64,000 nucleotides of DNA from Uranotaenia lowii (lineage: Eukaryota > Arthropoda > Insecta > Diptera > Culicidae). The notes under the pieces are model-generated. The model made no database searches and was not told where the DNA came from. It saw only the letters and a program-made list of their open reading frames with translations. The DNA lies in the NCBI RefSeq assembly GCF_029784155.1, contig NC_073691.1, forward strand, positions 141,538,433-141,602,432. Direction: 5' to 3'. The position numbers and the translations under genes were made by a program. The stretch's first letter is position 1; the number at the start of each line of letters is the position of its first letter. This document shows positions 1-10,466 of the stretch, piece by piece.

Positions 1-2
1 AC

Positions 3-170
3 TGGGCGATTATGAAGCAGCACCTTCCTCAACGACCTAAGGTAGTGAAGACAGCCGAGGAACTGAAGAAAGTATGGGTTTACATGCAAAAAACGGTTGA
101 TTCACATGTTGTGCAGAATCTTATGGCCGGGGTTAAGGCTAAGGTGCGGGCATTTGCGTATGGACTGTAA
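3..170 (+). CDS. Tc1/mariner-type transposase, C-terminal end (partial)
   Basis: The frame from base 3 to the stop at 168-170 gives 55 residues beginning WAIMKQHLPQRPKVVKTAEE and ending VKAKVRAFAYGL. This is the tail that follows the last catalytic acidic residue (PIE-x-YW region) in mosquito Tc1-like transposases that cut and paste at TA. The catalytic core lies upstream of the window, so activity cannot be judged. The visible part has no stop or frameshift. A second, decayed transposase of the same type lies on the minus strand at 14.8-16.1 kb. Family recognition comes from the residue pattern only. Confidence 0.8.
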   Translation, partial: WAIMKQHLPQRPKVVKTAEELKKVWVYMQKTVDSHVVQNLMAGVKAKVRAFAYGL

Positions 171-560
171 ATAAAATACGAGTAAAATGGTAAAATAAAG
201 TTTAATAGTTATTTTTCAATCCCTGAAAATTTGATGGCAATCGGATGAAAACTCGGATTTTGCAAATCAATTTTGTGTGTGGCAATTTCATCGTAGACAC
301 CATTTATATGATAGTTTTTATTTTTCAATATTGGATATCTTTTTCATTCTTCAACCACAATCAGATACTATGGTTTTAATTTTTTTTCGTTATTTCGATT
401 CTGAAAATCCTATAAAGTCATACTTCTCTTAAAATGTCCCCGGAATAATGTCTATTTTTACTGGCCTGATGTCGATTCAATGAGCTAATGACGAATGTTT
501 CAATTATTTCATTGAAAATAAATTAATTGAAATGAAAACTTTCTTTTTTATTTACAAATC
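171..560. other. 3' flank of transposase, no gene
   Basis: AT-rich sequence after the transposase stop. It should contain the right end of that transposon, but the left end is outside the window, so the inverted repeat cannot be paired. No coding frame is credible. Confidence 0.4.
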
Positions 561-1420
561 AACCGTTGTGCCTGATAACTTCGAAAATGGTGCGTATTTC
601 AGAAGAACATTCATCAAGGTTGTGGATTAGAGTCTTCCAGCCCGTCAAGACCCTTTCGTGTACATGTCAAGAGAACACCACTTACTTTCCTCGAATAATT
701 TGTAATTCATCCGGCATCTCGGCTAGACTCATTTGCAAGGCATTCCGAGCGAACGCCATTGTAAGATTTCGTCGACGTTGTTATCCGAGAAAGCATGGCT
801 GGTTTTTTTGTCCCATTACCGGGTTCAAATAAAACATGTGCTAATCTCAATCTAAATTCCATTCTGGCAAGCAACGCCGTATCGCGTTAGACGCACACCT
901 GATCCAACCACCCAGAACAAATTGGTGCAACTTTCTCACATTACTTCGGTAATCCGGAAGATGAAAGCCTCATTTAAAAAAGAGATCCCACCGGGCAGAC
1001 GATGCAGATGCATCCAGAAGAAGTTCGAAGAAAGGGAGAACCTGGGGGCGAAGTCGAAGAAAGGTGGTGCGTGTGGCGCAACTACTCGTATGGCGCGCAG
1101 ATAAAAGTTCTCACCGGCGCAACAACACAAACGTGGATAAGCGACACCTGTCACAATGCGATGCAATGCAATGGGATCACCCGGAGAAAACCAACCCGCG
1201 GGAGGCGAATTCCAGGAATCCAACTTCCCAAGACGCCAACTTTCTCTGCGCAGCAAGCAAGCATCATTCAGGGAACGAAAGCTATCAACGAATCAGAACA
1301 TTAACTGTTGTTTAATTTGTACCTGCGCAGAAAGTGCGCAAACATCTTGTTCCTACAACTGGAACTTAGCATACGAGCACGTGATCATCTGTTTTTACCT
1401 TTTCATTCACACTTGAACAT
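561..1420. other. GC-richer island, no gene recognised
   Basis: Composition changes here, with many CG dinucleotides and roughly half G+C between about 880 and 1290 against about one third around it. Short overlapping frames exist on both strands (the longest is 106 codons, minus, 936-1256), but none resembles a protein I know and their composition looks accidental. It could be a regulatory or 5' untranslated region, or an old element. Confidence 0.3.
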
Positions 1421-1916
1421 TGTTGTTGCTGCTACAGTTGCGAAAAAAAAGCGACGAACGTTTTGATGAAACATTCAAGTACCAAAGATTACAATTTATG
1501 TTATTTTTGTCCAGCACTGTTCCTTGTTCCCTGCGCGATAAGTTGTTGAAATATATCGGTTTATTTGCCTCCTCTCCCGGTTTTCGGTTCTCATATTGCA
1601 TCTAATTTACCTTTTTTTTCATCAGGGTATTTCAAGTTTTTTTTAAGCTTTGATTTATGAACCCAAATGGTTCCAATTATTCAGGTTCACAAGTGGATTT
1701 GTCATCACGACAAATTGAACATACCCTGGTTGAATAATGTACTGGCATTCGCTGAAAAGAAGATAAATATTCAAGGACTCTGAATTCCAAAGAAATCTTT
1801 GGTCGACGTAAAGTTTGTACATTCCCGAAGCAACGTAATGGAATTGATTACTTCAATACATTCGACGTTACAATACATTTACGTTTACGACGTTTCAAAA
1901 TGCAAGCATATTTTCA

Positions 1917-1935
1917 TTAGCTTAGCTTAGCTTAG
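1917..1935. repeat. TTAGC pentanucleotide repeat
   Basis: Nearly four tandem TTAGC units. The surrounding 1421-2018 stretch shows no other feature. Confidence 0.6.
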
Positions 1936-2018
1936 TTTGTTTATTGCCGGACAACATTGATTTTTAGAAAACGCATGATCCTAATAATGTTATAACACCA
2001 TGGAAATAGCGCAAACAG

Positions 2019-2825
2019 GGACTGAGTCGATCATTTTGGAATTTCTCGAACTCTGGGATCTAAAAAGCTTCGTCTTGGTCCAAAACTCATCCATTTTTTT
2101 TTTGCAAAATTTTTAAGTAACGTTTACATGAGTAAATTTGAACTTTTAGGTTTGTATGGGAAAATTGAATATTTTGTACTGAAAAATCAACACCAGTTTT
2201 GTTACGTCTGGGGAACCGAGTCAGCTGATGGTTTTTATGCCAATTTATAAAATTCCTCAAGAAAATTTTCCGCTAAACAACTTTGTCGAAGACCGTAACT
2301 TCGTATCTGATTAGGAAAAAAAGTTATTAGCTGTTTAACAGAAGTATGTCTTTTCGCATTGATTAACAATAAGTTCAATTGACATCACTGCTTGAGCCTA
2401 GCGAAGTGTTGCGTGGAAAGTAGTCACGCAATACCTCGCTAGGCACCCTGCAGAGATGTTATTTGAGTTTATTTTTAATCAGTGCGAAAAGACATACCCT
2501 GTTAAACAGTGAATAACTTTTTTTCTTAATAAGATACGAAGTTACGCTCTTCGACCAAGTTTCAGCGAAAAATTTTCTTTAGGAATTTTATAAATTGGCA
2601 CAAAACCATCAGCTGGCTCGGTTCCTCAGACGTAATAAATATTATGTTGATTTTTCAGTACAAAATATTCAATTTTCACATACATATCTAAAAGTTCAAA
2701 TTTTGCTCATGTAAACGTTACTTAAAAAGTTGGCAAAAAATCATGGATGAGTTTTGGACCAAGACGAAGCTTTTTAGACCCCAGGGTTTGAGAAATTCCA
2801 AAATGACTCCAAATCGACTCAGTCT
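2019..2825. mobile_element. Fold-back MITE, full palindrome (family 1, long copy)
   Basis: The whole segment is one imperfect palindrome with arms of about 400 bp. The left edge reads ACTGAGTCGA followed by CATTTTGGAATTTCTC, and the right edge is its reverse complement. The centre near 2425 is a near-perfect hairpin (GCCTAGCGAAGTGTTGCGTG and its partner). Open frames inside are mirror images of each other, so they are not genes. A shorter relative lies at 45,155-45,609. Confidence 0.85.
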
Positions 2826-3250
2826 AATGGTACATATTTTAAATTTGGTAATCCAATCTGTAAAGGTAGCCAAAACTCCAATGTTTAACCATATTATGAG
2901 CATCGTTTCAACTGTCAGTGAAGATTTTAGGTAAAATTTGTATGAAATAGTATCTTAAAATAAATGCGCCTCGTCAAATCTCATGCTCAATCATGATGGA
3001 ATTGATGGAAAGTAGGCCTGAAAAAACAGTTTCTAATACTTGCATTGTGAATCCATCAATTGGTTTTATAATCGTTTTATGAGAGCCATATCAAAATTAA
3101 AAATTTTAACACAAAAAATTACATGCTGATGATGAGTTTCTCATTTCTGAGTTGTTAACCATTAGTACAGTGAATGAGGACAGACTTTTTTAATGAAAAG
3201 GGATTGGTTGTGAATGACCCGTGGAATAAACCATGAGTTGAAGTCGTATT
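2826..3250. other. Intergenic, nothing recognised
   Basis: AT-rich spacer between two elements. No credible coding frame, RNA gene or repeat seen. Confidence 0.4.
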
Positions 3251-3641
3251 TCGTTGTCTGACGCCAACTTAAAGGTCAAGATGGCGGCTTCCGCTGAAAT
3301 TTAAAATGTTGTAGAAACCTAAAATGGCATGAAACCCCAACAATATTGGTATTCGTGATTTCAGGATAGCGTCTGATAGTGAAATTTGACTTCTTCTAGT
3401 CCTTTAGCCAATACCCATATTGTGGGGGTTTCATGCGATTTTTAGTCTTTTACAGCAGTTCAGCAGAAGCCGCCATCTTTGCTTTCATTATGGCTTCGGA
3501 TAGCGAAATTCGACTTCTACTCGTTTAGCCTTTTCACCTTATTACCATATTGTGAAGATTTCATGATATTTTCTGTAACTTACAGCTTATAAAATAAACG
3601 TGGAAGCCGCCATCTTGCATTAATGGTGGTGTCAAGCAACT
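3251..3641. mobile_element. Small TIR element with repeated 'ATGGCGGCTTCC' blocks
   Basis: The edges are inverted: both ends read GTTG-YY-TGAC-R-CCA-M-C, then about 15 bases later CAAGATGGCGGCTTCC. Inside, one block (CATATTGTG, TTTCATG, TTACAGC, GAAGCCGCCATCTT) occurs twice in direct orientation (about 3400-3482 and 3540-3617) and once inverted (about 3277-3350). There is no coding capacity. Confidence 0.65.
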
Positions 3642-4087
3642 AATTTGTTCCTACTATTTGGGCCCTTTTACTCAACACTCCTATGATAGAGATATTCATA
3701 CCAAAGATTTTTATATATTTTTTTTTTATTTTACTTCAAAACCAACAAATATAACTTATCAAAAATGTGTAAAAATAGAAATTCCAATTCAAATTTGTGC
3801 TATCTATCCTGAGCATGCCCTGTTTCGACAACCTGATCGAGAACTGTCACTAAGTTGTATGGCAGTTTAATAATCAAGCACTGAGTGCTATTGTTAAACA
3901 TGCAAAAGAAAGCTTGGAGCAAACTTCTAAGTTTGTGTTTTATTATAGTTTAAACAGAGCATTCATAACTCTTTAAAAACAACTAAAACATTGTGTTTAA
4001 TAAAAGCTTCATTAGCATTTTCAAAACTATCTGAAAACATATGTTCGAAACAAGAATATAAGCATTTTGCTAAGTTAGCAATGCTAA
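3642..4087. other. Intergenic, nothing recognised
   Basis: A 70-codon frame at 3658-3870 has no recognisable features and begins at an alternative start. I see no gene here. Confidence 0.4.
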
Positions 4088-4898
4088 GGGGCCGTTCACA
4101 TACCACGTGGACAACTTAGGGGGGGAGGGGGTTATGAAAATGTCCACGCTTGTCCACGGAGAGGGGGGTAGGGGTTTAGGTCATGTCCACGTGGACATAC
4201 TTTCTTTCTAAATATTTTCTAAAGGCGAATAAATATTAAGACGTTTAAATTAAAATCTAAAAATGACAAAGCTTACCAGTTTAAGTTTAAACAATTAGTT
4301 GCTACCTGAAACCAAGTGATAAATACGGGGAACTGAAATGAAGGGAGAAAATTTGTCAATAATCACACAAATTGTGCAGCCAATGATTGAATTTGTGGCA
4401 ATTTGTTAGAGAACATAAGAAGGTTTGAGTTCAAATGAGAGAAACCAGTGCTAAGAGAGAGTGAAAATGTGTTAATAATTGCAAATTGTTGCAATTTGTG
4501 AAGTAGTTGTGGAATTTTGCAAATGAAAAGAATTCTCTCTTGATTTCAATCCCTTAGATAAATGTGACTGGATTTATACTTTTCGTTGTTTGTTGGCTTC
4601 TCAGTCTAATATAAATAAGAATGTAACAAAACTGTTTACTGTGTGGATAAATATAATAATTTAGAAAGTTTTTTACGGTTTTTTATTTTTCAAAATCAGC
4701 CATTTCTATAACAAAGAGGCAAAAAGTGGTGTTTTCTAACTGTCAAATTATGGGAATTAAAACAAATATTTCAAATCTGTCCACGTGGACATCCGGGGAG
4801 GGGGGTAGGGGTTTGCCAAATGTCCACGCTTGTCCACGGAGGGGGAGGAGGGGGTCAAAAATCTCATTTTTCTGTTCACGTGGTATCTGAACGGCCCC
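4088..4898. mobile_element. PIF/Harbinger-like MITE with TAA target duplication
   Basis: The ends are a 25-bp inverted repeat beginning GGGGCCGTTCA and continuing ATACCACGTG, with two mismatches between arms. TAA flanks both sides (4085-4087 and 4899-4901), the 3-bp TWA duplication known for PIF/Harbinger elements. Next to each end are G-rich tracts and copies of TGTCCACGCTTGTCCACGGA and the palindrome GTCCACGTGGAC. The interior is AT-rich and holds no transposase, so it is non-autonomous. Confidence 0.85.
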
Positions 4899-4901
4899 TA
4901 A

Positions 4902-5273
4902 CCATAATTAAACCGTCATAAAACGAGCTGCACAATAGAAATGCCATAATAAAACCATGATAAAACTTCCTGATGCACGTTGGCATAATCTGAGTTACTT
5001 GGGATATTTATGGTGCTTGTCTTTATTATTTATATTGGTCCTGTTATAGCGAAAAACGTAAGGTAATGATTGTTTAGAAAACCGTTCGATTTTGATGGAT
5101 GTTTCCAAAAACGAATATTGCCAAGTCCTAATGTTGCCAAAATCGAACAGTGTATGTATACATTGCCACCTTAATTTTCGTATTTTAAATGAATAAGTGA
5201 GAACTTTACTGTGCAACAAATTGTACGGAAGCTCCTAAAATCAAGATTCTGAAAAGTACAACCACTGATCTCT
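4902..5273. other. Intergenic, nothing recognised
   Basis: Only short accidental frames, including a 74-codon minus-strand frame at 4995-5219. Confidence 0.4.
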
Positions 5274-5768
5274 TTAGGTGGCACAATTAAATTCGCACTT
5301 ATGACCGGGGGCCATTGAAGCCGGAATACCAATGAATATAATGAGGTTGTAGTCTTCAGCTAAATGGTACCAAGTTCCAACTGTTCCTTCTCGAAATTGC
5401 TCATCCAACCGCTTCTTTCGGTGCACTGCTTTTGCATTTCTGCTCATTGCTGCAATGGAATTTATTATGTTGAACAAATTGAAATCAACACCCAAGGTGG
5501 CGCGGAAAGGATCAGTCATGGGTTTGGAAGCTGCCGACAGCCAACTGGAATTGAATCGATTCCAACCGTAAATGGCTAACAGGATTCTACATTCCGAAGC
5601 TGACGAGCAATGGCGCAGTATTTCAAATGTCCCGGCTCCGTGTCCCGATGCAATATCTGTAGCAGAAATGGCAGAATTATATTTTAACGTGTATGACTGG
5701 AAGCTCATTGATGCCATGATATGTGATCTCCTGCTGTGTGTTCCCGGTATAAAAAATCTCCCACGCAC
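5274..5768 (-). CDS. Unidentified protein-like ORF, 164 codons
   Basis: A minus-strand frame open for 164 codons, about ten times the chance expectation here, in a patch clearly richer in G+C than its flanks. The codon at 5766-5768 is GTG directly after an in-frame TAG; the first ATG is residue 18 (5715-5717). The product looks soluble, with no signal peptide or membrane span. It is rich in small residues early on and has a basic patch (AKAVHRKKRLDEQFREG, about residues 111-127) before a hydrophobic, aromatic C-terminal part. I do not recognise the family. The TAG just upstream is also a possible splice acceptor (CCCGTAG), so it may be the last exon of a gene. Other possibilities are a retroelement fragment or an integrated foreign sequence. 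No TIR or poly(A) track was seen next to it. Confidence 0.45.
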   Translation of the reverse strand: MRGRFFIPGTHSRRSHIMASMSFQSYTLKYNSAISATDIASGHGAGTFEILRHCSSASECRILLAIYGWNRFNSSWLSAASKPMTDPFRATLGVDFNLFNIINSIAAMSRNAKAVHRKKRLDEQFREGTVGTWYHLAEDYNLIIFIGIPASMAPGHKCEFNCAT

Positions 5769-5819
5769 CTACGGGATACCACTAAATGGTATGAAAGATA
5801 GAGGCCGATAAAAATTCAA

Positions 5820-6387
5820 TTACCAGCGGACAGGTGTTTGCGTGATCGCGAGGAAATCGGCATAATTAATGGTTGTTGACTGAATGCGGCAGCCATAAAA
5901 TCCAGCAATTGATACACCATTTATTTCATATTGGTATGCTTGAAGCAAACCCAGTCCATGCAATTATAAAGACACGATAATAACTTACAAAACAAACTAA
6001 AACTAGAACTTAACGGGAACAATTGTTTGCCAAAAATTGTATCCGTAATCAATCAAAGTCAGCCTATAATCTAGCTAGAACCACTGATCACACTGACATG
6101 CCACTTAGAACAAAAATTCAACGATTTTCTGTCTAATTTTTTGTTGTCATATTTTGCAGGTTCGCAATATCGATGGCAGGTGGCGAACCTGAAAAATTTG
6201 ACAAAAAATGCCCTGTAGGAAAAATGGACCTGTTGCGCCCGATTTTATAGTAGAAATTTCCTGTTTTATTTTTAAAGTTGGGGCGCATTTCCTAACTGGG
6301 ATAGCATTTCTTCAAATCGATCGATGCGTACTCTGGAATCGACATTGCGTACTGTTGGAAAAATTATCCAGAAAACGAAATCGAGTG
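5820..6387. other. Intergenic with one hairpin (6137-6208)
   Basis: Mostly featureless. At 6137-6165 and 6183-6208 two arms (GCAGGTTCGC and GCGAACCTG, extended by TTTTTTGTTGTCA and TTTGACAAAAAA) form a clear hairpin around a 17-base loop, probably a MITE remnant. Confidence 0.5.
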
Positions 6388-6393
6388 TCCAGT

Positions 6394-7519
6394 CTAGGAT
6401 TGTTCGATCTTCGGGAAAAGATCGATCTCCAAGATCGATTCAGATGAACGGTTCTGGGATCGATCCATCTAAAAAATCGGAGCTTTAAGATCGATCTCCG
6501 ATTAATCGATCTTTTCTATTTGTTACAAGAAGGAACTGCATTTTATCAAAAATATGCAAAAATGACACATAATTTCAAATTTGTATAGTCCTTCTACATA
6601 TGGAAAGAAGAAGAAAAATTAAGCGCTATTTTGTAAGGTGAACCGAAGTTGGTGCTTTAAAACAACACTAACTAAAATCTAAATATCTCGGAAACACTTT
6701 GATACTTTATGTAATGTACTGACAAGAAATATTTTAGAAGTTAAAAGAAATTACTTCAAGGTATTTTTATTAAGATTAATGAATGAATGTGAGATTTCGA
6801 AAAAAATATGCGGAAAAAATTTTAAAAAAATATTTTTTTTTACAAAAGAATTTTTGGAAAATTGCAATTATTTCTTAAGATTTGCAAATTCTAGCAATTT
6901 TTTTTATTCTTAATCAATCACAAACACCTTCTTTCACCCAATTCACAAGGTTTGGAAATAATTTTCGAAATTCAATTGAAAAAAAAATTAAAAAATTCTA
7001 AAATTATTTTTCAACTGATCATGAACGCTAAATGAAAAAAAAAACGGCTTGACCAGTAATCGAACTGGAGTTTTCTTATTCTTTCTCCAACACCTTACCA
7101 ATGGGTAAATCGTCAGATGTAAACTAGTCAAGCTGTAGCTCTATAATTCAGTTGACTTCACAAATTATATTCGCTGCTAGATTCTACGGCAGAAAACGCT
7201 CATCGTGCCCCGATTGATGGTTCTTATACAGCCCATACAGTGACTGGTTTCGGCACAAAAATTTAAAGTGCATTTTTAAACGTTTATAACAATGATGTAA
7301 CTCACATATTATTGCTGTTTCCTATGGTTAAATAAGCGTCCTCCTTAAGGTGGCCATTATACCATTATGTTCCCTTAATGAAAAAAGATCGAAAGATCGG
7401 ATCGAAAATAAACCGATCTAATCGATTTTTTCCTGGCCAAAAAATCGATCCAAAAAATTGAAAATCGGAGTTGAAAAGATCGATCTTCCAAGTATCGATC
7501 CAAGATCGACCAATCCTAG
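6394..7519. mobile_element. GATCGATC-rich TIR element with TCCAGT duplication
   Basis: It starts CTAGGATTG-T-TCGATCTT and ends with the inverted partner CAATCCTAG. The six bases TCCAGT stand immediately outside both ends (6388-6393 and 7520-7525), a clear target duplication. Both terminal regions are packed with GATCGAT, GATCTT and related repeats. The middle is AT-rich and carries a tRNA-like module (7047-7133). No transposase is encoded. Confidence 0.85.
7047..7133 (-). other. tRNA-like module inside a DNA element
   Basis: An 87-nt minus-strand segment whose ends pair over 7 bp (GCTTGAC with GTCAAGC). It has an A-box-like TTACCCATTGGTAAGG, a T-arm-like CCAGTTCGATTACTGG (B box GTTCGATTAC) and a run of T right after, as in Pol III genes. 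The 5' part has extra bases before the A box, so it is not a standard tRNA gene. Confidence 0.55.
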
Positions 7520-7525
7520 TCCAGT

Positions 7526-7890
7526 CAGCATGGTCAGTGCTGGATCTATAGTTAAACTGCCTGAGATACATTATCTTACAAATCAGAAATTTTTAAAGGG
7601 TTGACTATTAAACTTGTACTTTCAAACGGTATAACAAGTTTTCCGTACTTCAAACAAGTGCATTGATACTGCTTCATGACTACATTTTAACAAATGGAAT
7701 AAATAAATCTAAAGAAACTTTATTGATTCGAAAAATGTAAACACTGCTGAAGTTTTGAATCCTCTGTAACGAAGTGTCCAATCGTCCACGACTCTACAGT
7801 CTGACCTATAAAATGCGATAATTTGTCATCAAGGTTTCAAAACGCTATTCTTGATTTAAAAACCTATAGATATGCCTGTGATAGCCTTGC
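7526..7890. other. Intergenic, nothing recognised
   Basis: AT-rich spacer up to the 5' region of the ORF1 retroelement. Confidence 0.35.
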
Positions 7891-9490
7891 TCCAGCTTAC
7901 CTTTTCACCTGAGTACATCACCACCACATATGCACTATTGGGTAAGCTCTCGGCTAATCTAACCATATTCATGGAGAGTATTCTAGACCGCGATTCCGAT
8001 CGGTCACGTCTCGTGCTGGCTTAGGCCCTGTACCACAATGCCTGAATGCAGTTCACGTTTAACAGCCGATGAGAGAAGACGTGTCTTATCGGTTTAGTGG
8101 AAACGCGTGGCCAACAATTGTAATATAGCAGTTTGGTTTTATCGCTTCGGTGATATTTAAACAAAAAGACGGTCGTGAAAAAAATGAGTGCTGACAGTAG
8201 AGCAATTGATCGGAACTTCCGTACGAGTTCGTTACGGATTTATTTTGGGCAGGATAAGCCCATGCCAATGGATGTGGAGATATTCACCTTTTTTAGGAAG
8301 GCTGGGTTTGTTGCCGAGACTCTTAAGGCTATGTACAAAGAAATTAAAGAGTACAGTGTATACGTAATATTCCGGTCCGATGAGGAGATGAATACAGCCT
8401 ATTCAAAGATAACAGAGAACCCGGTTTTCACCTACGCCACCTACGTTTTTCGACCACACTTACCGTGTCGGTTGCCAGCAACAAGGTGAAGTATGTTCGG
8501 ATTTTTGGTCTACCTCCGGACATACTAGATGCAGAGATTTCACAGGTAATATCGAAATATGGGAAGATATATCGCATGATAAGAGAAAGATACGGTGCCG
8601 AAACGGGATTCCCCATTTGGAACGGAGTCAGAGGTATACACATGGAAGTGGCGAAAGAACTGTCGGCCATGGTCCAGGTGCTCCACTTTCAAGTATGATT
8701 GTATTACGACGGACTCCAGAATAAATGCTTTGCGTGCGGGAATACGGATCACTTCAAGGCAAAATGTCCAAAACGCTTTTCAGTAAGCGATCGTTTGAGG
8801 CAGATCAACGGAGCTGAAACCAGAGAAGATGAGGGTGAAGATCGACCATCACCATCATACAGCCAAGTTCTCAGTTTAAATTCCACAGGGAACAACACAC
8901 TGAATATGGTGACCTTGAAACCGAAAACCGGTTCTACGAACCGACAGGCAACAACGAAACAGCTGAGAACGCTGAAAGCGCTCTTTTACCTGCTCCTCGG
9001 CAGCAGATAAAGTCGAGAGTTGAGCTACGTAGCAGTGAAGGAAACTCAGACGGAGCAGAATCTAGTCAAGCAATTGGGACGATGGAGGCATATGCGAGCG
9101 ATGGGGAGAACGATAAACCGGAGAATTGGGAGGTGGTACGAGGGAAAGGAATGAAAAGAGTGGCACTCACGAAAAGTGTTTCTTCCGATTCTTCGGAAAG
9201 TGGAGATAAAACCTTTAAAGTTCCGGAAGCACCCGATCTGTTAAGAGCGCAAGTGCTGAGAACCCGGTCTCGATCAAAGCAGCGGAAGCTAAGTGAGAAG
9301 TGAGACGCGTGGTAAACTGTTTAGTGAAGTTATTGATTAGTATTAGTCAGCATAAATCAGCTGAGATATGTAAAGATTGGTTGGAAATGAAAAGAGAAAC
9401 AAAGTATAAGTATTTGAAAAGTATCTTAATCATTATTGTAATTGTTATGTAAACACATTATTTTTAGTTAAATATAGATCAATTAAAAAA
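7891..9490 (+). mobile_element. ORF1-only non-LTR retroelement
   Basis: About 290 bases of GC-richer leader (ending in GTGAAAAAAATG), one gag-like ORF1 (8184-9303) and about 190 bases of AT-rich trailer that ends near AATTAAAAAAATGCAT. No endonuclease or reverse transcriptase follows; the next feature is a fold-back MITE. The borders are approximate, and no target duplication was confirmed. Confidence 0.6.
8184..9303 (+). pseudogene. Non-LTR retrotransposon ORF1 (gag-like, zinc knuckle), disrupted
   Basis: ORF1 proteins bind the element RNA. Read through its lesions, the sequence runs from MSADSRAIDRNF, then LRIYFGQDKPMPMDVEIF, over two alpha/beta segments (the second around VKYVRIFGLPPDILDAEI) to one CCHC knuckle, CFACGNTDHFKAKC (8731-8772), and an acidic, serine-rich tail ending RSRSKQRKLSEK. 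There are three lesions: a frameshift between about 8435 and 8465, an in-frame TGA at 8696-8698 directly before LYYDGLQNKCF, and a frameshift at about 8945-8995. Mosquito non-LTR elements normally place ORF2 just downstream; here it is missing. The start is the first ATG after a purine-rich leader. Confidence 0.8.
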
Positions 9491-9508
9491 ATGCATATTC
9501 AGGCATAT

Positions 9509-10464
9509 ACAGTAGACTGGCCCAAATTTGTATGGGATGATTTTTACAACTTTTTTTTTCAATGCGGCACCCCCTAGATTGGTGCATTTAAGTGAAAAAA
9601 TGACTTTCTGAAAGTTTCAGGTCATTTGGAAGAAGCACGAGCTGGCGCAAAGGACTTGAAATTTGTATGGAGATTTTCAGCAAAATGTATGAAAAATCGA
9701 CATTCTTTCACTCTTTGTGTTCTAAAATAAGTTACCAGTATGCTAGAAAGCTCAGAATTTCAGGAATTGTAGTTCAAACAATAACAAACAAGTTTGTAGA
9801 AGATTTTGACGCGATACGAGTTGACTGTGATGAGTTATTTGCAATTGAATATGTGATTTTTTTCGCGTTTGATCAATATATCGTGAACGGTGTAGGTATA
9901 TGTGGATTATTAGTACTAACTTGATCGCATTGTCCCACAGTGAGAATAACAGATAGAAAGTTTGTCTCCTAGGCAAAGTTGTAGCTTATTTTATAACAAA
10001 TATCTGCAAAAGTTAAAAGAAAGATCACAAACTTTCTATTTTTTATTCTCATTGTGTGACGATGCGATCAAGTTAGTGCGATTATTAGCTCATAATCCAT
10101 TTACAATATATCAAAGAAATGCGAAAAAAATCACACATTAAATTGCGGATAACTTATCACAGTCAACTCGTATCGCGTCAAAATCTTCTACAAACTTATT
10201 TGTCATTGTTTGAACTACAATTCCTGAAATTCTGAGCTTTCTAGCGTACTGATAACATATTTCCGAACACCAAGAGTGAAAGTATGTCGATTTTTCATAC
10301 ATTTTGCCAAAAATCTCCATACAAATTTCAAGTCCTTTGCGCCAGCTCGTGCTTCTTCCAAATGATCTGAAACTTTCAGAAAGTCATTTTTTCACCTAAA
10401 TGCACAAATTTAGGGGGTGCCGCGTGGAATATAATGACTTTTTTCGTTGTGGGCCAGTCTAATA
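9509..10464. mobile_element. Fold-back MITE (AGACTGGCCCA ends)
   Basis: Both ends read TAGACTGGCCCA; GCGGCACCCCCTA follows about 40 bases in on both sides. The arms are about 370-400 bp and encode the same peptide in mirror image (frames at 9667-9924 plus and 10138-10320 minus share KLRISGIVVQT and NKFVEDFDAIRVDCD). That mirror identity shows the frames are a by-product of the palindrome. TA/TATA flanks suggest insertion at TA. The right end abuts the next element directly. Confidence 0.85.
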
Positions 10465-10466
10465 TA

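Noticed and set aside
936..1256. 106-codon minus frame in the GC-rich island
   Set aside because: Proline/serine/arginine-rich accidental composition, competing frames on the other strand, no recognisable similarity.
9667..10320. Two similar frames on opposite strands sharing KLRISGIVVQT and FVEDFDAIRVDCD
   Set aside because: They are mirror translations of the two arms of one palindromic element, not a pair of genes.
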